The notes beneath the pieces were generated by a model, which saw nothing but the letters and a program-made list of their open reading frames with translations, made no database searches and was not told the DNA's origin. A stretch of DNA of 64,000 bases from Streptomyces sp. WAC08241 (GTDB lineage Bacteria > Actinomycetota > Actinomycetes > Streptomycetales > Streptomycetaceae): NCBI GenBank assembly GCA_007858575.1, contig CP042279.1, positions 4,962,501-5,026,500 on the forward strand. Direction: 5' to 3'. Made by a program: the position numbers and the translations under genes. Every line of letters starts with the position of its first letter. Position 1 is the stretch's first letter. Shown here one piece after another: positions 1-10,431 of the stretch.

Positions 1-38
1 ACTCTCGCGTTACCCCTGGGGCGGAAGTGTGCGTGTCC

Positions 39-1314
39 ATGACCGGCAGGCGACTGACCCCACTCCTCGCGTACGTCACGGCCACGGCGACCGGAGCGTC
101 GCTGCTCACCGGGTGCGGCGTGCTCCCCGGAGCCGCGGGGGCTCCAGGGAGCCCCTCACCGTGATGACCTGGGCCCCGACCGGACCAAGGCCACCAACAT
201 GCCCGGCATGCCCGCCATGGCGCAGACCTTCGCCCGCTGGGTCAACGCCCGGGGCGGCATCGACGGCCACGAACTGCGCGTCCTCACCTGCAACGAACGC
301 AACACCTCCGAGGGCGCTGCCGAGTGCGCCCGCCGGGCGATCGACGAGGAGGCGGTCGCCGTCGTCGGCTCGTACAGCCAGCACGGGCGCGTCTTCATGG
401 GCTCCCTGGAGGCGGCCGGCATCCCGTACATCGGCGGGTACGGCGTCACGGAGGACGAGTTCACCAGCCCGCTCTCGTACCCCGTCAACGGCGGACAGGC
501 CTCCCTCGTCGCCGGGCACGGGATGCAGCTCGCCGGCATCTGCGACAAGGTCTCCCTCGTCCGGCCCGACAACGTCACCGGGGACAAGCTCCCCGCCCTG
601 CTCGACTCCGGCCTGCACCGGGCGAAGCACGGCGGCGCCGTCGACATCCCGGCTGCCGAGGACGCCGCCGAGTACACCCGGCAGGCGGACCGGGCCAGGT
701 CCGGGGCGGAGGGCGGGGACGGCTGCGTGACCGCCGTGCTCGGCGAGCGCACCCAGACCTTCTTCGACTCCTTCCGCCGCCTGCCGGAGGAGGAGAAGGG
801 GCGCGGGAGGGACGGAAAGGGCGGTGGCGTCCGCATCTCCTCGGTCCTCGGCAGCGTCGACCAGCCCGTGATCGACCGCACCGGCGGCGCCCACAGCCCC
901 TTCGAGGGCGCGTTCGTCACCGGCTGGTACCCGGAGGCGACCGACAAGAGCTGGGCGCCGATGCGCGAGGTCGTCCAGGAGTACGCGTTCGTCGACAACC
1001 GGGTCGACCCGGCCGACACCGGCGTCCAGACCACCTGGATCGCGTACACGGTCCTCAAGGAGGTCGTGGAGGCCCTGGACCGGGACCGGATCGCGCCGAC
1101 GGAGATCGCCCACGCCCTCGACCGGGGCGAGCGGATCGACACCGGCGGCCTCACCCCGGCCCTGCGCTGGAAGTACACGGACCTGCTCGGCGCCTCCGGC
1201 TTCCCCCGGATCGTCAACCACCAGGTGACCTTCCAGGTGGTCTGCCAGGGGCGCCTGGTGGCGCAGAGGCCCGGCTTCGTCGACGTCGGGGAGACGCTCC
1301 TCGGCGTCTCCTGA
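39..1314 (+). CDS. ABC-type solute-binding lipoprotein (branched-chain amino acid family)
   Basis: Extracytoplasmic receptor of an ABC importer, probably for amino acids or amides. The ATG at 39 opens a lipoprotein signal (MTGRRLTPLL, lipobox LLTGC near residues 22-26), so the mature protein should be lipid-anchored outside the membrane. The body carries WVNARGGIDGHELRVL, the typical signature of the LivJ/periplasmic-binding type I family, then about 350 further residues to the TGA. No permease or ATPase gene adjoins it, so its transporter partner is unknown. Frame breaks near 140 and 176 separate the signal peptide from the body. Substrate cannot be read from the sequence. Confidence 0.75.
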
Positions 1315-1318
1315 CCCC

Positions 1319-2774
1319 TCAGAGCTGGGTGTAGGCGCGCTTCTCCAGCCCGTACTTCTCGGCGGTCGGGTTCCACAGCCCGGCCGCCCTCTTCTTGGCC
1401 TTGGTGGCGGTCCCGCTCTCCTTGTTGGCCGCGGCCAGGTGGTTCGTCGAGCGGGACTTGCCGTCCTTGCAGCCGCTCTTCGTCTTCATCTGGTCGGCCC
1501 AGGCGGCGTAGTGGTCGTCGGCGGACGCGGAGGCCTTCCACGCCTCGGTGAGCGCGGCGGTCAGCCGGCCGCTGTCCGGGATCTTGTCGACCGACAGCGA
1601 CTGGAGCGTGGTGATCAGGCCCCGGCGCTGCTCGGCGGCGCCCCGCAGGTCGGCGGCGGCCTGGTCCAGGTTCTTGCACTGCTTGACGGACTCGACCGAG
1701 CTGATCACCGTGTCGCGGCTGTCGCTGCTGGTCGCGAGGAGCTTGCTCAGCTCCCGCGCCTGCGGCTCCGCCGGGTCGGCCGGCTTCTGCGAGGCTGCCC
1801 GCCGGGGGTCGCGGAGGAGGTCGCCGCCACGGTCGAGCCGCTCTTCTCGGGCTCCTTCTTCTCGTCCTCGCCGCTGAGCAGCGCCCCGGCGCCGAGGCCG
1901 ACGACCGCGCAGCCGACGACGACGGCGGCGATCAGCGCGACCGGCGACTTGCGGCGCGGCGCGGGCTCCTCGTCGTCGTAGTAGGCCTCCTGGTAGGCGT
2001 ACCCCTGCTGAGGGGCTGCGGCGGCTGGTGCTGCGGGGCTGCTGGTACGGGGCGGGGCCGGGGCGGCGTCCGGTGGCCCTGCGGCTGCTGGGGCGCCCGG
2101 GGCGCCTCCGTGCGGAAGAGGCTGTCGAACTCGGCGGGCGGCTGCCGCTCGCCGGGCTCGGCCGGGGGTACGGGGGCGATGTACCGGGTCGCGTCGGAGG
2201 CCCCGGCCGGGCTGGGTCCGCCCGGCTGGGCCAGCGGGCCCGTGCCGAGGAACCGGGTCGAGTCCCCGCCGCCCTGCTGCGGCGGCACCGGGGCGATGTG
2301 CTGCGTGGCCTGCATGTCGGCGGCGGGGGCCGCCGGGTGCGGGTAGCCGTAGCCGGGCTGCTGGGCCTGCGCCTGGGGCGGCGGATAGCCGTACCCCGGC
2401 TGCTGCTGGGGCTGGACTGGCGGCATCGCGCCCGGCACCGGGGCGATGTGCTGGGTCGCCTGCATGTCGGCGGCGGGGGCGGCCGGGTGCGGGTAGCCGT
2501 AGCCGGGCTGCTGGGCCTGCGCCTGGGGCGGCGGATAGCCGTAGCCCGGCTGCTGCTGGGGTATCGGCGCCAGGTACTGCGTGGACTGCATGTCGGCGGC
2601 GCCCGGTGCCGCCTCCGGGGGCAGCGGCTGCGCGGGCGGCAGCGGCTGCCCGCCCGGCTGACCGCCGGCGGGTGCCCAGCCGCCGTCCCACGACCGCGCT
2701 TCCCCGTGGGCACCGTCGTGCGCGGGGGGCACCGCCGGGTACTGCGGCTCCGGACCCTGTCCGTTCTGCGTCAC
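1319..2774 (-). CDS. Proline/glutamine-rich single-pass membrane protein
   Basis: Function unknown. From the ATG at 2774 (MTQNGQGPEPQYPAVPP) the first ~230 residues are low-complexity Pro/Gln/Gly/Tyr with repeated GYGYP and ADMQATQHIAPVP blocks; then a basic stretch (PRRKSP), one transmembrane helix (ALIAAVVVGCAVVGLGAGAL) and a ~150-residue outside domain with two cysteines (VKQCKNL, SGCKDGK) that may form a disulfide. The architecture, cytoplasmic disordered tail plus small exported domain, is common in Streptomyces. Frame breaks near 2015 and 1800. It converges with the lipoprotein gene, with 4 bp between stops. Confidence 0.7.
2286..2563. repeat. Two tandem 150-bp coding repeats
   Basis: Two nearly identical units (first starts CACCGGGGCGATGTG at 2286, second at 2436) lie inside the proline-rich membrane protein gene and encode duplicated PGYGYPPPQAQAQQPGYGYP / ADMQATQHIAPVP blocks. 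A third, more diverged copy of the block follows on the N-terminal side. Recent duplication within a disordered tail is the simplest explanation. Confidence 0.8.
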
Positions 2775-2852
2775 CGGGACTCCTACTGATGGACCTACGG
2801 AATCGTCGGTTCACGCTACCGGGTGGGCCCGGGGGTCCGCACACACGTGTGA

Positions 2853-2885
2853 GCCCGGTTACAGAACTGGTTCACGGAACCGGGC
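2853..2885 (-). terminator. Inverted repeat downstream of the TPR regulator
   Basis: GCCCGGTT (2853-2860) pairs with AACCGGGC (2878-2885) across a 17-nt loop, 25 bp past the stop of the regulator on the minus strand. There is no T run, which is usual for Streptomyces terminators; it could also be an operator for the divergently oriented region. Confidence 0.35.
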
Positions 2886-2909
2886 CGCACCGCCCCCGCC
2901 GGGCACCCC

Positions 2910-4290
2910 CTAGGCCGCGTACAGCTCCATCCGCACCCCGAACTCCCGTACCGCCGCCTCCCCCGAGAACGGTTCGAGACGGTCCCTCAGGTCCTCCAGG
3001 TACTCCATGCCGCGCGACGACCGCAGCGTGCCCAGGAGTTCGAGCGCCCGCGTCCCCGTCCGGCAGGCCTGCTCCACCTCTCGCTGCTGGATCTGCGCCG
3101 CCGCGAGCAGGGCGAGGCCGATCGCCTGCCGCCGCGCGCGCGTCTCCGGGTGCCCCGCGACCGACTCCCGCGCCGCCCGCGCCGCCGCCTCCGCGCGCCC
3201 CAGGTCCCGGTAGCAGTGGGCCAGTTCGTCCGCCAGGTACGCGTGGTCGAAGTGGGTGATCCACACCGGCTCGTCGCCCGCCTCCGGATCGGCCCGCTCC
3301 AGGGCCCGCGCGGCGCCGCCCGCCGCCTCCTCGAAGGCCCGGACGTCGCCCATCAGGGCGTGCCCGCGCGCCTCGGCCGCCAGGAACATCGACTCCGCCC
3401 TCGGCGGCACCTTCCCGCGCGCCCCTCCTGCGCCGCCCGCGCCAACTGGGCGATCTCCCGGGGTTTCCGAGCTGCGCGGCGAGATGGCTCATCGAGGCGG
3501 CCAGCACGTAGCCGCCGTAGCCCCGGTCCCCGGCCGCCTGCGCGAGCCGCAGCGCCTGGATGTAGTACCGCTGGGCGAGGCCCGGTTCGCCGGTGTCCAC
3601 CGCCATGTACCCGGCGAGCTCGGTCAGCCGGGCGGCCGCCGCGAAGAGCTGCCGGCCCACCGCCTCCCGGTACGAGCCGGACAGCATCCCCGAGACCACG
3701 CTGTCCAGGTAGTGCACCACCACCGGGCGCACGTGCCCGCTGCCGAACCGCCGGTCGAGGTCGACGAGCGCGGCCGTCGTCTCCCGCACCGCCGCCACGT
3801 CCGCGACCCCGACGCGGGCCCCCGCCGTCCGGGCCACGTGCGCGTCCGGCACCGTGATCAGCCAGTCGCGGCTGGGCTCGACCAGGGCGGAGGCGGCCAC
3901 CACGGAGCCGGACAGGAATTCGCGGCGCCCCACGTCGCTGCGCCACAGCTCGCAGACCTGCTCGATCGCCCCGGGCACGGTCGGCGCGAACTGGAGGCCC
4001 ACCCCGGCGGCGAGGTTCCGGCCGTGGGCCATGCCGACCTCGTCGACCGTGACCGTGCGGCCCAGCTTGCGGCTCAGCGCCTCCGCGATGATCCTGGGCG
4101 CCCGGCCGCGCGGCTGCTGCCCGCGCAGCCAGCGCGCCACGGACGTCTTGTCGTACCGCAGGTCGAGGCTGCGCTCCGCGCCGACCGTGTTGACCCTGCG
4201 GGCGAGGCCGGCGTTGGAGCAGGCCGCCTCCTGGATGAGCGCCCGGAGCCGTTCGTTGACCTGACGCGGAACGAGTGGCCTGGCTGCCAT
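2910..4290 (-). CDS. HTH/TPR transcriptional regulator (NsdA-like sporulation-associated family)
   Basis: Streptomyces regulator of about 460 residues. The start MAARPLVPRQ (ATG 4290) is preferred because it matches the conserved N-terminus of the family. Residues ~10-100 form an unusual helix-turn-helix region (LIQEAACSNAGLARRVNTVG, RYDKTSVARWLRGQQPRGRA); the rest is TPR-like (YYIQALRLAQAAGDRGYGGY, HALMGDVRAFEEAAGGAARAL). The twin-arginine-like RREFLSGSVVAAS is a conserved internal motif of the family, not an export signal. Frame break near 3430. Family members influence differentiation and antibiotic production; the targets here are unknown. Confidence 0.75.
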
Positions 4291-4557
4291 GAAGTACCCC
4301 CTGAGGCCGTGCGGGTGATCGCTGGAAGGGATCACTGCCCGGCGAATATCCGGTCAATGCCGATGTGAACACGCGAAACCGGACACGTCGGCCGCGAGCC
4401 CTCGCCGGCGTCCCCACCCGTGCGTACCCCTCCCGGCGCCCCGGCCCTCCGCGCGCCCCCGCCCGTGCACCGGTGCGCCCCGCGTGCGGAATCGTTGCGT
4501 CACCCCGCTTCTCCGCCCCGCCCGTAACCCCGGGTGGTGCCGGGAGTTGTGCTCACC

Positions 4558-5233
4558 GTGGAAGAGACCATCGGAGTCACGGCGGCCGCGCGCGTCCCCG
4601 AGCAGCGGAACGAGCAGCTCCTGGACAGCGCCGTGCGGTACGCGGAAGAGCGGCACTGGGACGTGTTTCCCGGGACCTGGCTGGAAGCCGCCGAGGGCCG
4701 GGAGCGGTGCTCTGCGGCGCGGACGACTGCACGCTGCCGGGCGCCCATCCGTCCCGGCCCGACTGGTCGACCCAGGCGACCGGCAGCGGGTCGGCGCCCG
4801 GCGGATGTGGTCGAAGCAGCCGAGGTCCTCGATCCTGCTGCCGACCGGCCGCACCTTCGACGCCCTGGAGGTCTCCGAGTCGGCCGGCTTCCTCGCGCTG
4901 GCCCGCATGGAGCGGATGGAGCTGACGCTCGGCCCGGTGACCTGCTCCCCGGACCGGCGCATGTACTTCTTCGTCCTGCCGGGCGCCGCCGTCAAGGTCC
5001 CGGACCTCGTCCGCAGGCTGGGCTGGATCCTCCTCCCTCGACCTCGTCACGCGCGGCGAGGGCACTACGTGGCGGCCCCGCCGACCCGGATCGGCGGCCG
5101 GGGCGCCGTGCAGTGGGCCCGCCGCCCCACCCCGGCGAACCGCTGGCTCCCCGACGCGGAGGAGCTGATCAGCGCCCTCGCGTACGCGTGCGGCCGCGAG
5201 GCGGCGGACGCGAGGGCGTCGCGCGCGTCCTGA
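4558..5233 (+). CDS. Bifunctional DNA primase/polymerase-like protein
   Basis: N-terminal Prim-Pol (AEP-like) domain protein of the short Streptomyces type, about 225 residues. I take GTG 4558 (VEETIGVTAAARVPEQ), preceded by GGGAG 11 nt upstream; a GTG at 4534 is possible. Recognisable segments are AVRYAEERHWDVFPGTWLE, SSILLPTGRTFDALEV, LGPVTCSPDRRMYFFVLPGA and GAVQWARRPTPANRWLPDAE. Frame breaks near 4705, 4790 and 5035. Whether these short proteins synthesise primers or only retain the fold is not established; it is divergent from the TPR regulator. Confidence 0.75.
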
Positions 5234-5313
5234 CGCCCGGCCCCTGGGGCCCCGTGAGCACCGCCTCTAAGGTGGGGCCCGTAAGCACGGGGACGAACGA
5301 GGGCTGACGCAGC

Positions 5314-6195
5314 ATGCCCGACCAGGCATCAGAGGGAGTGTTCGAAGGACGGGCGCCGCACCGGAGGACGGGGCGGCGCCCGCGGTGCGGGTCGAGGGGC
5401 TGTGGAAGCGCTTCGGGCAGCAGATCGCGGTGCACGGGATCGACCTGGACCTGCCCGCGGGCAAGTTCATCGGCCTCGTGGGGCCCAACGGAGCGGGCAA
5501 GACCACCACGCTCTCCATGATCACCGGCCTGCTCCGGCCCGACCAGGGCCGCATCCTGGTCTCCGGGAGCGACGTGTGGGCCGACCCCGAGTCGGTCGCC
5601 CGGGTCAAGTCCCGCATCGGCGTCCTGCCGGAGGGCCTGCGGCTCTTCGAGCGTCTCTCGGGCCGCGAACTCCTCGCCTACAGCGGCCGGCTGCGGGCCT
5701 GCCCGGCGCCGAGGTCGACAAGCGCGCCGCCCAGCTCCTGGACGTGCTCGGCCTGACGGGCGCGCAGCACAAGCTGGTCGTCGACTACTCGACCGGCATG
5801 CGGAAGAAGATCGGCCTGGCGGCGGCGCTCCTGCACAACCCCGAGGTCCTCTTCCTCGACGAGCCCTTCGAGGGCGTCGACCCGGTCTCCGCGCAGACCA
5901 TCCGCGGCGTCCTGGAGCGGTACACCGCGTCCGGCGCGACCGTCGTCTTCTCCAGCCACGTCATGGAGCTGGTCGAGTCGCTCTGCGACTGGGTCGCCGT
6001 CATGGCGGCGGGCCGGATCCGGGCCCAGGGCCCGCTGGCCGAGGTCTGCGGCGACGCGCCCTCGCCCAGGCGGCCTTCCTGGAACTGGTGGGCGCGAACG
6101 AGCGCGGCGGCGGGGATTCGCTGGACTGGCTGGGCGGCGGCAACGGTACGGGTTCGGGTTCGGGTTCGGGTTCGGGTTCGGGCGGGGCCCAGTGA
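5314..6195 (+). CDS. ABC transporter ATP-binding protein
   Basis: ATPase of an ABC-2-type exporter. Walker A GPNGAGKTT near residue 55, signature-like STGMRKK, Walker B VLFLDEPFEGVD and H-loop SSHVME are all visible. It ends in a glycine/serine tail made from a GGTTCG hexanucleotide repeat. Frame breaks near 5350, 5697 and 6059. Its stop overlaps the ATG of the permease (TGATG), so the two are translationally coupled. The start is ATG 5314 (MPDQASEGVFEG). Substrate unknown. Confidence 0.85.
6149..6183. repeat. GGTTCG hexanucleotide repeat in coding sequence
   Basis: Five and a half copies of a GGTTCG unit encode the Gly-Ser tail at the end of the ABC ATPase. The unit is a candidate site for slippage; the change would only alter tail length in multiples of two residues. 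Confidence 0.8.
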
Positions 6196-7830
6196 TGAGT
6201 GCCGTCCTCCCCCACCGCCCCCGCGTCCGCCGCCGCCGTCCCCTCCCCTCACCTCCGTCTTCGTACGGCTCAAGCTGTCGCTGCTGCGCAACGGGCTGCG
6301 GCAGTCGGCGGGCGGACCGCCGCGTACGTCGTCTCCCTCGTCTTCGGCGTGCTCGTCGCGGCGGGGATGCTGCTGGCCTTCGTCCTCGTCCGGGGCCACG
6401 AGAACGCCGGGACGGTCGCGATCCTCCTCACCGGGGTGGTCGCGCTCGCGTGGGCGGTGATGCCGCTCTTCGTGCCGAGCGGCGACGAGACCCTCGACCC
6501 GTCGCGGCTCGTGATGCTGCTGCTGCTCCCCCGCCCGCTGGTCCGGGCGCTGCTCGTGGCCTCGCTCGTGGGCATCGGCCCCGTACTGACGCTGTTCCTG
6601 GCGTTCGGCGCGGCGCTGTCCGTGGCGCACGGCGTCGCCGGGACGGTCGCCGCCGTGCTCGCCGTGCCGCTGGTGACGGTCACGTGCGTGGCGCTCTCGC
6701 GGGCCGTGGCCGCCGCCAACATCCGGCTGCTCACCTCCCGCAAGGGCCGGGACCTGGCGCTCCTCAGCGGTCTGGTCATCGCGGTCGGCATGCAGGTCGT
6801 GAACTTCGCGGCCCAGCGGCTCACCCGGCCCGGCGGGATGGACACGGTCGAACCGGCGGCGGCCGTCGTCGGCTGGTTGCCGCCGGCCGCCGCGATCGGC
6901 GCGGTGGACGCGGCGGGCGAGGGCGCGTACGCGGTGGCGGCGGCGCGGCTGCTGCTCACGGCGGCGGCGCTCGCCGGGCTCGTGCACTGGTGGCGGCGGA
7001 GCCTGGTGCGGCTGATGGTCGAGCCGGACGGCTCCACGATCGGCGCGGCCCCGGAGGGGGCGCCCGGGGAAGGACGGCGGCACGGGCCTGCTCGGCCGGA
7101 TCCTGCCGGGCGGGCGCACGGGCACGGTCATGGAGCGCGGCCTGCGGTACATGTGGCGGGACCCGAAGACGAAGGCGGCGTGGGTGACCTCGCTCGCCGT
7201 CGGTCTGATCGTGCCGCTGTTCAACGCGCTCCAGGGCGCGGGCTCGATCTACTGGGCGTGCTTCTCCTCCTTCATGCTCGGCATGCTGATGTACAACCAG
7301 TTCGGGCAGGACACGTCGGCGTTCTGGATGGTCGCGCAGACCGTCTCGACGCCGGCCGACGCGTACGCCGAGCTGCGGGGCGGGCGTTCGCGCTGCTGGC
7401 CGTCACCCTGCCGTTCACGCTCGTCGTGACGGTCCTGACGGCCGCGGTGCTCGGGGACTGGGGGCTCTCGCGGAGGGGCTCGGCCTGGCGTTCGGGCTGC
7501 TCGGCGCGATGCTGGGGACGGGCGCGCTGGCCTCGGCCCTCTTCCCCACTCGATCCCGCAGGACAGCGGCTACAAGAACGTGGCGCCGGGGCAGGCGGGC
7601 CTGGCCTGGATCTCGATCTTCGGCGGCGTGCTGGTGTCGGGGCGCTGTGCGCCCCGCTGATCGGCGCGGCGGTCTACCTGCACCTGACCGGGCAGCACGC
7701 CCTCCTCTGGCTCCTCCTCCCGGCCGGGGCCCTCTACGGCGCGTTCCTGACCTGGGCGGGCCTCCGGCTCGCGGCGCCGCGCACGGCGAACCGGCTGCCG
7801 GAGATCCTGGCGGCGGTCAGCAAGGGCTGA
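6195..7830 (+). CDS. ABC transporter permease (multi-span membrane protein)
   Basis: Membrane partner of the upstream ATPase, about 540 residues with roughly 10-12 hydrophobic spans (AAYVVSLVFGVLVAAGMLL, ILLTGVVALAWAVMPLFV, LLVASLVGIGPVLTLFLAFG, LLLPAGALYGAFLTWAGLRL among them). A central soluble loop precedes MERGLRYMWRDPKTKAAWVT. ATG 6195 overlaps the ATPase stop. Frame breaks near 6245, 6310, 7065, 7378, 7475, 7555 and 7640, so the deposited reading frames should not be taken literally. Resembles large two-component ABC-2 permeases of Actinobacteria; transported molecule unknown. Confidence 0.75.
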
Positions 7831-7859
7831 GGGCGGGGCCGCCTCCGGCGGAGGGAGGT

Positions 7860-8911
7860 TCAAGCCGTGACGGCGTGCGGCACGGCCTCCGCCGCCGCTC
7901 CGTCGTGGCGGGTCTTCCCGCCCCGGCGGTCGGCGACCAGGAGCAGGACGAGGCCGAGGGCGACCCAGGCGGCGAGGGTGAGGGCCGGGGCCGCCGCGCC
8001 GGTGCCGTCGAAGAAGGCGAGGGAGCGCAGCAGGCTGCCGGAGGCCCCGGGCGGCAGGACCTGGCCGAGGGCGGACCAGCCGGAGGGGAGCCAGTACGGG
8101 CCGCTGCCGAGGCCGGACAGGGGTTGCCCAGGAGCATCATCACGGCGATCCCGGCGCCGAGTCCGGCGAAGCCCGCGAGCGCCTCCAGGCCGATGAACGT
8201 CATGGCCAGGGCGGCCATGCCGAGGCCCAGGCCGAGGGCGGTGAGCCAGTAGTTCCCGGCCAGCGAGCCCGTTCCGTACTGGAGGCACCCGGCGATGGCG
8301 GCCCCGGCGAGCAGCGAGAAGAGGACGACGCCGGCGAAGCGGGTGCGCAGGTGCGCGTGGCCCGGGAAGAGCCGGGTGAGGAGGACGGCGGGGAAGATCC
8401 CGCCGAAGACCAGCGGCAGTCCGGCGGCGGCGAGTCCGGCGCCCCGGGGTCGTCCCCGGGGAACGGCACGAGGTCGTGGACGGTGGCCTTCACGTGCTGC
8501 CGGTCCGCCGCCGCGTTGCCCAGGGCGGTCAGGGCGCCGGTGGCCGTCGGGGCTCCGGCGGTGGCCGTGTAGACGTCGATCCCGCCGGTGCCGAGGGCCA
8601 GGCCGCCCGCGACCTCGCGCTCCTGGATCGCGGTGGTGAGGGCGGCGGTGTCCTCGTAGACGGTGACGTCCCACTCGGGCCCGTCGAGCTTCGCCCCGAG
8701 CCCCTCGGCGGCGGCCTGGGGGCCGGTCACGCCGATGGGGACCTCGTGGGGGCCGCCGTTGACGCTGGGCAGGGCGAAGGCGCAGAGCATCAGGACGACC
8801 ACGGCGGTCAGGCCGAGCAGGACGGCGGCGAGCTTGCGGGGCGTGCCGGGGCCCGGGCGGGGGCGTCGGTTTCCACGGCTTCGCCGGGGGCGTGCGGTAC
8901 TGCTCGGACAT
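7860..8911 (-). CDS. YhgE/ABC-2-like membrane protein
   Basis: About 350 residues: short Pro-rich cytoplasmic N-terminus (MSEQYRTPPAKPWKPTPPP), one membrane helix (LAAVLLGLTAVVVLMLCAFA), a ~150-residue exterior domain (VPIGVTGPQAAAEGL, GALTALGNAAADRQHVKA), then five helices ending near AAWVALGLVLLLVADRR. This is the layout of Pip/YhgE-type ABC-2 family proteins. Frame breaks near 8130, 8450 and 8870. It is divergent from the TetR gene, and a dyad lies between them, so repression by that regulator is likely. Role possibly in export or stress tolerance; not shown. Confidence 0.7.
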
Positions 8912-8969
8912 GGGGACTCTTTCCGGCCCGTCCGACGGCCGCCTCTCTCGGCGGGAGCGGACTGGGCGG

Positions 8970-9137
8970 TCGACAGGGCGGGGAACGGGAGCGGGCACGG
9001 GCACGGGTGCGGGAGCGGGAGCGGGTACGGGCGTGGGCGTGGAAGGGCGCCGCGCCGGACGGCAGGACAGCCGGGCGGCAGGGCAGCCGGACAGCCGGAC
9101 AGCCGGGCAGCCGGGCAGCCGGGCAGCCGGACGGAAC
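8970..9137. repeat. Low-complexity tandem repeats in a divergent intergenic region
   Basis: Two blocks sit between the YhgE-like gene and the TetR gene: about 9 copies of a degenerate GGGNNC hexamer (about 8988-9050), followed by about 7 copies of a 9-10-bp GGCAGCCGGA-type unit (about 9060-9137). They separate the operator-promoter from the membrane gene and would lengthen that gene's 5' leader. Confidence 0.75.
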
Positions 9138-9145
9138 ATCCAGCA

Positions 9146-9182
9146 TGACACACGATTACAGGGTAGACTTATCCATGTGTCA
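9146..9182. promoter_or_regulatory. TetR-type operator overlapping a start codon
   Basis: TGACACA (9146-9152) and TGTGTCA (9176-9182) are perfect inverted heptamers 23 bp apart, with an inner imperfect dyad GGGTA...TATCC. The GTG start of the TetR gene is inside the right arm, implying a leaderless or very short-leader transcript that is autorepressed; the same site could control the divergent membrane gene. Confidence 0.6.
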
Positions 9183-9998
9183 AACCTCAGCGATTCGCCA
9201 TCCCCCGCCGTCCCCGACGACCTGGTGCGGGCCGCGCTGCGCGTCGCGCGTGCCCGGGACGTCCCCGTCGCCGACGTCCCCCTGCTCGCGGTCGCCGAGG
9301 AGGCCGGGATCTCCCGGAGCACCCTGATGCGCCGCCTCGGGGCTCCCGCCGCGCCCTGGACGAGGCGGTGCGCGCGGCCGGGGTGGACCCCGGCGGGCAG
9401 AAGCCGGTGCGCGAGCGGGCCATGGTCGCCGCCGCCGACCTCATCAGCGCGCACGGTTCGCCGCGGCCACCCTGGAACGGGTGGCCGACGGCGCCCAGTG
9501 CTCCGTCCACAGCCTGTACGCGGCCTTCGGCGGCCGGGACGGCCTGCTGCACGCCGTGTACGAGCGCTACAGCCCGATCCTGGACGTCGAGGCCGTCCTC
9601 GCCGCGCCGCGCGAGGACCTCCAGGAGACGATCCGCACGCTCTACCGCCTGCTGACCGAGGCCCTCGTCCGCGAACCGCGCGTCGTGCCCGCCATGTTCG
9701 CCGACGCCCTCGCGCGCCCCGACGACCCGGCCGTCCAGGCCGTCTTCCGGCACGCCTTCTCCCGCATGGTCGAGGGCGTGGGGACCTGGTTCACCGGCGA
9801 GATCGCCGCCGGCCGCATCCGCGACCTCCCCCGCTCCTGCTCGTGCAGCAGATGCTCGGCCCGCTGGCCTCCCACTTCCTCATGCGCCCGGCGGCCGCCC
9901 ACCTGTCCGTCACGGACCTGCCCTCGCACGAGGAGGCCGTCGAACTCCTCGCGGACAACTTCCTGCGTGCGGTGGGGACCCGGCCCCCGGCCTCCTAG
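9177..9998 (+). CDS. TetR-family transcriptional regulator
   Basis: About 270 residues after repair. The start GTG 9177 (VSNLSDSPSPAVPDD) falls within the operator. A first helical region VADVPLLAVAEEAGISRSTLMRRLG is followed by a second one, AAADLISAHGFAAATLERVADG with CSVHSLYAAFGGRDGLLHAVY, which is the TetR helix-turn-helix; so the protein seems to have an extra N-terminal HTH. The remainder is the ligand-binding domain (VREPRVVPAMFADALARPDD, LLADNFLRAVG). Frame breaks near 9345, 9465 and 9835. Probably a repressor of the neighbouring membrane gene. Confidence 0.75.
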   Translation: MSNLSDSPSPAVPDDLVRAALRVARARDVPVADVPLLAVAEEAGISRSTLMRRLGAPAAPWTRRCARPGWTPAGRSRCASGPWSPPPTSSARTVRRGHPGTGGRRRPVLRPQPVRGLRRPGRPAARRVRALQPDPGRRGRPRRAARGPPGDDPHALPPADRGPRPRTARRARHVRRRPRAPRRPGRPGRLPARLLPHGRGRGDLVHRRDRRRPHPRPPPLLLVQQMLGPLASHFLMRPAAAHLSVTDLPSHEEAVELLADNFLRAVGTRPPAS

Positions 9999-10431
9999 AG
10001 CTCCTTGTACAGGTACACGTCCTCCGCGCCGCCCGGCACCCCGGGCACGCGGCCCTTCTCCACGTACCCGTGCCGCTCGTAGAAGCCCGGCGCCTGGAAG
10101 GTGTACGAGGAGACGCAGGCCCGGTCGCAGCCCCGGCGGCGGGCCTCGACCTCGGCGGCGTTCAGGAGCCTGCTCCCCAGCCGTCGGCGCGGCTGTCCTC
10201 CCGCACCCACAGCAGGTCGACGGAGAGCAGCCCGCCCCAGGTCGACGCCGTCAGCCCGCCCACGAGCGCGCCCTCCGCGTCGACGGCCTTCACCGACAGC
10301 TCCCCCTGGTCGTCGGGGGTGGTGCCGGTGGCCGCGAGGTTGTACGCGTCGAGCCGCGCCTCCAGGTAGGCGCCGAGCTCGGCGTCCTCGGCCCCGACGC
10401 TCAGGGCGGGTGCACGGTGGTCTTCGGTCAT
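9995..10431 (-). CDS. GNAT-family N-acetyltransferase
   Basis: About 145 residues: ELSVKAVDAEGALVGGLTAS, LLSVDLLWVREDSR and a C-terminal half with SRLLNAAEVEARRRGCDRACVSSY and APGFYERHGYVEKG, the acetyl-CoA-binding loop region and the usual FYE-RHGY ending of the fold. One frame break near 10175. The ATG overlaps the stop of the sigma factor gene by 4 bp, so it is the third gene of a YCII-sigma-GNAT operon. Its stop overlaps that of the convergent TetR gene. Acetyl acceptor unknown. Confidence 0.75.

Noticed and set aside
106..1679. Long minus-strand open frames over the solute-binding lipoprotein gene
   Set aside because: They are antisense to a gene with a clear signal peptide and family signature; their translations are Arg/Gly/Ala-rich without domains, as expected from GC codon bias.
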